9,031 nucleotides of DNA from JBCCFW01 sp039029535. Its GTDB lineage: Bacteria > Acidobacteriota > JBCCFW01. Below the pieces are notes generated by a model. It was not told the DNA's origin and ran no database searches. It was given only the letters and a program-made list of their open reading frames with translations. This document shows positions 6,658-9,031 of this stretch, one piece after another. Each line of letters starts with the position of its first letter. Position 1 is the first letter of the stretch. The position numbers and the translations under genes are program-made. Location: assembly GCA_039029535.1 (NCBI GenBank), contig JBCCFW010000245.1, positions 1-9,031 of the forward strand, written 5' to 3'.

Positions 6658-7101
6658 TCAGGAGCGCGACGCGAGCGCCTCGGAGATGGCGGCGGACATC
6701 TGCTTGACGCTCTGATCGGAGGTCAGCTTCCTCAGCGGCTGACGGGTCTTGCCGTCGACGAGGAGGACGAAGCCGCTCTTGGAGCCGTGCTCACGCCAGG
6801 CGCGGTCGAGGCCCAGCGCACCGGCGAGGTAGCGGGCGCGGTGACGGGTGGTCTGGTTGGTGAGGTCGAGCTCGACGAAGAGCACTGGCTTGCCGTCGTG
6901 CTTGTTTTCGAGGTCGGTGAACAGCGTACCCATGCGCTTGCAGGAGCCACACCAGTCCGCGTGGAACTTCACCGCGAGCAGCTCGGGCGAGCCGGTCCGG
7001 TCGGCGCGCTGGGCGTCGGCGGGGGCAGCGGCCACGACGAGACCGAGGACGAGGAGAGACGAGAGGAGGTGACGGACGAGGCTCGGGCGTGAGGAGGACA
7101 T
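6658..7101 (-). CDS. Exported thioredoxin-like protein, CGSC active site
   Basis: This is a 147-residue protein. Residues about 11-30 (LLSSLLVLGLVVAAAPADA) form a signal peptide ending in a good ADA cleavage site, with no lipobox Cys, so the protein is likely periplasmic. The thioredoxin fold begins with LLAVKFHADWCGSCKRM: redox Cys51 and Cys54 in WCGSC, as in thiol-disulfide oxidoreductases. It continues with a VLFVELDLT strand and an FVLLVDGKT strand. At the place where thioredoxins have the cis-Pro before that strand, this protein has SKSGFV, so the cis-Pro appears to be missing. The start ATG 7101 is chosen for its AGGAG six bases upstream; a longer open frame exists but is antisense to nothing conserved and overlaps the gene upstream. 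It is the third gene of the operon with the sigma and anti-sigma genes, 67 bases after the latter. This suggests a role in envelope thiol homeostasis controlled by that sigma factor. Confidence 0.85.
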   Translation of the reverse strand: MSSSRPSLVRHLLSSLLVLGLVVAAAPADAQRADRTGSPELLAVKFHADWCGSCKRMGTLFTDLENKHDGKPVLFVELDLTNQTTRHRARYLAGALGLDRAWREHGSKSGFVLLVDGKTRQPLRKLTSDQSVKQMSAAISEALASRS

Positions 7102-7107
7102 GGCGGA

Positions 7108-7112
7108 CTCCT
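7108..7112 (-). promoter_or_regulatory. Ribosome binding site of the thioredoxin-like gene
   Basis: AGGAG on the minus strand lies six bases before ATG 7101. It decides the start in favour of the form with an N-terminal signal peptide over a longer in-frame reading that begins at 7413. Confidence 0.7.
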
Positions 7113-7168
7113 GAGAACTGGAACTGAGTTGTTGGTCGGGGAAGAACGGAGAGGTCGGCCGCGTGGCG

Positions 7169-7774
7169 TCAGGGCACCTCGCGGTCTTCGGTCGCCGGTG
7201 GAGGGAACGTGTCGCTCCACTCCGCGAGACCGAAGAAGAGGTCTTGACTCGACCAGGTGCGGACCCGCACGCCGTCGACGCGCGTGTCCTGATCGGTCTG
7301 GTCTTCCAGGCGGGGCTTCCGCCGGGTCTGGTAGCAGGTGTAGTGCCGTCCCGCGCCGTCTTCGAGACGGAGCTGGGCGGCGATGGCGCCGTCGATGGAG
7401 CAGTAGCGTCCACCGACGAGGCTCAGGCTCGCGGCGGGACCGTTGAGGGCCTGAAGCTCGAAGTCGAGCTCGGGCAGGCTGGCCTGAAGCTCGGCGATCG
7501 AAGAGGTCACGAAGGTGATCGTCGAGTCCTTGCGGTGGTTGTACGCGATCTCACCGACCACGTCCGGACTGCGCAGCCGGGGCAGCACGACCAGGGTGAG
7601 CAGGACCGCAGCGGCCGCCGCTGCGAGGGCGAGCCAGTGACGACGTCGCGAGCGAGGTGGGGTGCGGGCGGCCTCCGCTTCCAGTGAGGCGCGGAGACGA
7701 TCGACGGCACCCGACTCCGCGACGCGCTGGGCGTAGTGACGGCTGAGCTGATCCTGCAGGTTGGCGTCGCTCAT
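7169..7774 (-). CDS. Membrane anti-sigma-factor-like protein
   Basis: This is a 201-residue single-pass membrane protein. Residues 1-45 are a charged cytoplasmic domain (HYAQRVAESGAVDRLRASLE, then Arg-rich). A TM helix lies at about 46-65 (HWLALAAAAAAVLLTLVVLP). The outer domain of about 135 residues contains LSLVGGRYCSIDGAIAAQLR and AGRHYTCYQTRRK. This topology and the ATGA overlap with the sigma gene identify it as the likely cognate anti-sigma factor, which would hold the sigma factor at the membrane until an envelope signal arrives. The cytoplasmic part lacks the HxxxCxxC zinc motif of ZAS anti-sigma factors. The GGRYCS...G..AAQL block resembles one I recall from outer domains of other proteobacterial anti-sigma-like proteins, but I cannot name the family. 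Cys125 and Cys147 are the only cysteines, both outside the membrane, and could form a disulfide. AAGG lies seven bases before the ATG. Confidence 0.75.
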   Translation of the reverse strand: MSDANLQDQLSRHYAQRVAESGAVDRLRASLEAEAARTPPRSRRRHWLALAAAAAAVLLTLVVLPRLRSPDVVGEIAYNHRKDSTITFVTSSIAELQASLPELDFELQALNGPAASLSLVGGRYCSIDGAIAAQLRLEDGAGRHYTCYQTRRKPRLEDQTDQDTRVDGVRVRTWSSQDLFFGLAEWSDTFPPPATEDREVP

Positions 7775-8256
7775 GGCAGGACCTTTCGGGGGGAGAGGAG
7801 ACGGCGGAGCTCCTTGCGGGCGCGGTGGAGGAGGCTCGAGACGGTGCCCTTCGGTCGGCCGGTGAGCCGTGCGAGCTCGCTCTCGCTGTAGTCCTCGACG
7901 GCGGCGAGGTAGAGCAGCTCGCGGTGCTCGGTGGGGAGCTGGCCGAGGGCGCGTTCCAGGGCCGGCTCGCTGGCGTCGACGGCAGGAGTCTTGCTGAGGA
8001 GCTCTTCGGTTGGGCCGATCTCGCTCTCGTCATCGAGAGGGACGAGTCGGAGCCGTTGGTTCTTGCGGTGCTGGTCGACCCAGCGGCTGCGGATGGCGCG
8101 GAAGAGATAGGCGTGCTCCCAGGAGCCCCCTGCTTTCAGGACGGCGAGACAGGCTTCCTGGACGAGCTCTTCCGCTCGCGGCAGGTCGTGACAGAGCGAG
8201 AGGGCGTAGCCCACGGCTCGTCCGAGCAGCTCGTCGTCTGGGAGGGGAGTGGTCAC
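7771..8256 (-). CDS. ECF-type RNA polymerase sigma factor
   Basis: This is a 161-residue sigma-70-family protein of ECF size. Region 2 spans about residues 10-66: LCHDLPRAEELVQEACLAVL, the region 2.1-2.2 helix pair that binds core polymerase, then AYLFRAIRSRWVDQHRK for -10 recognition. Region 4 spans about 101-154: LGQLPTEHRELLYLAAVEDY, then the helix-turn-helix SESELARLTGRPKGTVSSLLHRARKEL for -35 recognition. A short acidic linker joins them; there is no region 1 or 3. The GTG at 8256 was chosen for GGAG five bases upstream and because it removes a low-complexity 62-residue N-terminal extension present in the longer open frame from 8442. The gene overlaps the anti-sigma gene by four bases (ATGA), and a thioredoxin-like gene follows. 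Such factors usually drive their own operon; I see no clear autoregulated promoter upstream. The stimulus is unknown, but thiol or envelope stress is a reasonable guess. Confidence 0.88.
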   Translation of the reverse strand: MTTPLPDDELLGRAVGYALSLCHDLPRAEELVQEACLAVLKAGGSWEHAYLFRAIRSRWVDQHRKNQRLRLVPLDDESEIGPTEELLSKTPAVDASEPALERALGQLPTEHRELLYLAAVEDYSESELARLTGRPKGTVSSLLHRARKELRRLLSPRKVLP

Positions 8257-8540
8257 GGCTTCTCCGGTGGGTTCGTCTCGCCCGTCGTTGAGGAAGACGC
8301 TCGTGGGGCAGGACCGCCTGCAGAGTTTCTCGGCGACGTGACCGGGGATCGGTGACGGGTGGCCTGAGCCGGGGAGAGGGCTGTGGCGTGCGCCAACCGT
8401 CGCGCCCATCGTCCGCCTCTCGAGCTCAGCCCTCGAGGGCATGCTCGCTGCGCTCGTCCTGCGGACCCTTGACCGCCTCGCACGAGAGACGGGGGCGGCT
8501 CATGCGACGGTTTGGCGGGTCTGGTCGGCGATGCCGGTGA
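8257..8540. other. Non-coding stretch upstream of the sigma operon
   Basis: About 280 bases lie between the sigma start and the Sel1 remnant. Open frames here on both strands are Arg/Pro-rich or low complexity and match nothing I know. The promoter of the minus-strand sigma operon must lie here. I looked for an ECF-type AAC(-35)/CGTC(-10) pair at 16-17-base spacing and found none I would defend. A 12-bp palindrome, GCCCTCGAGGGC, sits at 8429-8440. It is weak evidence for an operator. Confidence 0.4.
8262..8265 (-). promoter_or_regulatory. Ribosome binding site fixing the sigma-factor start
   Basis: GGAG on the minus strand lies five bases before GTG 8256. It favours the 161-residue ECF-sized product over the longer reading from 8442. 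Confidence 0.65.
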
Positions 8541-8723
8541 CCAGGCAGGTCGCACCAGCATCGCTCGGCCATCAGCTACGATTCCTCCGCGAGCTTCGAG
8601 AAGGAGGGGCTACCGTTGGATCTGTGTCAGGCGATGACTTGGTACGCGCGGGCTGCGAAGCAAGGGCATGCCGATGCTCGCGAGGCGCTCACGCAGTTGC
8701 GAGAGGACGAGGAGGAACGGTGA
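8541..8723 (+). pseudogene. Sel1-repeat protein remnant (C-terminal fragment)
   Basis: Between stops at 8538-8540 and 8721-8723 the plus strand reads FEKEGLPLDLCQAMTWYARA followed by AKQGHADAREALTQL and a charged tail (REDEEER). This matches one Sel1-like repeat: the G-x-P-x-D-x-x-x-A-x-x-WY-x-x-AA-x-x-G-H-A-x-A consensus. Sel1 repeats are helical-pair solenoids, usually in tandem, that scaffold protein complexes. Only about one repeat survives. There is no ATG or GTG before it, no ribosome site, and no second repeat in any frame just upstream. A stem-loop directly follows the stop, as expected for the end of a once-complete gene. I read it as the decayed 3' end of a Sel1 gene; a very short TTG-started (8616) gene is the alternative. 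Confidence 0.6.
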
Positions 8724-8729
8724 ACGTGT

Positions 8730-8758
8730 AGCCTGCTCCCGCGCAGGGTAGGCAGGCT
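8730..8758. terminator. Stem-loop between Sel1 remnant and dehydratase gene
   Basis: AGCCTGC (8730-8736) pairs with GCAGGCT (8752-8758). After an internal loop, CCC (8738-8740) can pair with GGG (8746-8748). The structure lies six bases after the Sel1 stop and four bases beyond the stop of the convergent dehydratase gene, so it is placed to terminate both. There is no T tract. Confidence 0.5.
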
Positions 8759-8762
8759 CGAG

Positions 8763-9031
8763 TCAGACGTTCCCACCCGACACGACACAGGCCGTCGTGC
8801 CCTCACTCTCCACCTTGCCCGCATGCAGCGCCGCCACGGTCGCCGCGCCGCTCGGCTCGACGGGACCCAGCTCCCGCGCCAGCAGCTCCGCCCGCGCCGC
8901 CTCGACCTCCTCGTCGGTCACCGCCACGATGCGACGCAGTCGAGCGCGCAGGATGCGCCAGGGCAGCTCGCCGAGCTTCGTGTTGCGCAGGCCGTCGCAG
9001 GCGGTCGTCGGCGTCTCGGCGTTCTCCTGAA
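8763..9031 (-). CDS. Threonine/serine dehydratase, C-terminal part (runs off right edge)
   Basis: This minus-strand frame is open from the window edge to TGA at 8763-8765, giving the last 88 residues. They match the end of fold-type II PLP enzymes of the threonine ammonia-lyase/serine racemase group: TACDGLRNTKLGELPWRILR (substrate/PLP-domain loop), RRIVAVTDEEV, then LGPVEPSGAATVAALHAGKV and the terminal TTACVVSGGNV. The SGGNV ending is a hallmark of the family. The enzyme would deaminate threonine to 2-oxobutyrate (or serine to pyruvate) using PLP in the cytoplasm. The protein ends right after SGGNV with no ACT domain, so it is the unregulated or catabolic type rather than the long biosynthetic IlvA with regulatory domains. 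The PLP lysine and the glycine loop lie outside the window. Serine racemase cannot be excluded. Confidence 0.85.
   Translation of the reverse strand, partial: QENAETPTTACDGLRNTKLGELPWRILRARLRRIVAVTDEEVEAARAELLARELGPVEPSGAATVAALHAGKVESEGTTACVVSGGNV

Noticed and set aside
6649..7092. Plus-strand frame opposite the thioredoxin-like gene
   Set aside because: It is antisense to the WCGSC-containing gene, which has a ribosome site and a signal peptide.
8429..8440. 12-bp perfect palindrome GCCCTCGAGGGC as an operator
   Set aside because: A 12-bp palindrome is expected by chance about twice in a window of this size, more in GC-rich DNA, and it lies about 170 bases from the sigma start.
8441..8731. 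96-codon plus-strand frame, and the minus-strand frame 8253-8561
   Set aside because: Neither shows a family motif or ribosome site. The Sel1 signature is in a different frame.
1..9031. CRISPR array, tRNA, rRNA, insertion sequence or phage genes
   Set aside because: No regularly spaced repeats, cloverleaf, transposase or integrase motifs were seen on either strand.

Overview
The window is GC-rich throughout and densely packed with genes. It reads like a Gram-negative bacterium with a large secreted proteome. An exosortase gene, a tricorn-like beta-propeller protein and a big exported metalloprotease with a PKD domain point to a lineage such as Acidobacteriota (Thermoanaerobaculia-like) or Myxococcota. 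That placement is inference; no marker gene is present.

Left part (1-2359, minus strand). A DnaQ-like 3'-5' exonuclease (1784-2359) is followed, with a 56-base overlap, by the N-terminal two thirds or so of an exported tricorn-type S41 peptidase homologue (1-1839). That gene runs off the left edge. The plus strand opposite it holds long antisense open frames that are not genes.

Middle part (2442-6594, plus strand). After an 82-base divergent spacer comes an exosortase-family membrane transpeptidase with an intact Cys110/Arg151/His171 triad (2442-3077). It overlaps by four bases with a TTG-started multi-pass membrane protein of unknown role (3074-3688), so the two are probably translationally coupled partners. 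After a 167-base gap lies a large secreted zinc metalloprotease (3856-6594, about 912 codons). It carries an HELGH motif, a PKD domain and a C-terminal Fn3-like domain. Its frame is broken by an in-frame TAA at 5431-5433. The best explanation I can read is a pair of compensating one-base indels in two G runs flanking the stop. No protein in the window ends in a recognisable exosortase sorting signal.

Right part (6595-9031). A 13-bp inverted repeat separates the protease from a convergent minus-strand operon. That operon encodes an ECF-type sigma factor (7771-8256), a membrane anti-sigma-like protein (7169-7774, overlapping the sigma gene as ATGA) and an exported thioredoxin-like protein with a CGSC active site (6658-7101). 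Upstream of the sigma gene is a non-coding stretch, then a remnant of a Sel1-repeat protein on the plus strand (8541-8723). A second stem-loop follows, and the window ends with the C-terminal 88 residues of a threonine/serine dehydratase on the minus strand (8763-9031).

The two points most worth following are the broken metalloprotease frame and the exosortase/membrane-partner pair whose substrates are not visible. The sigma/anti-sigma/thioredoxin operon, possibly linked to envelope thiol stress, comes next.
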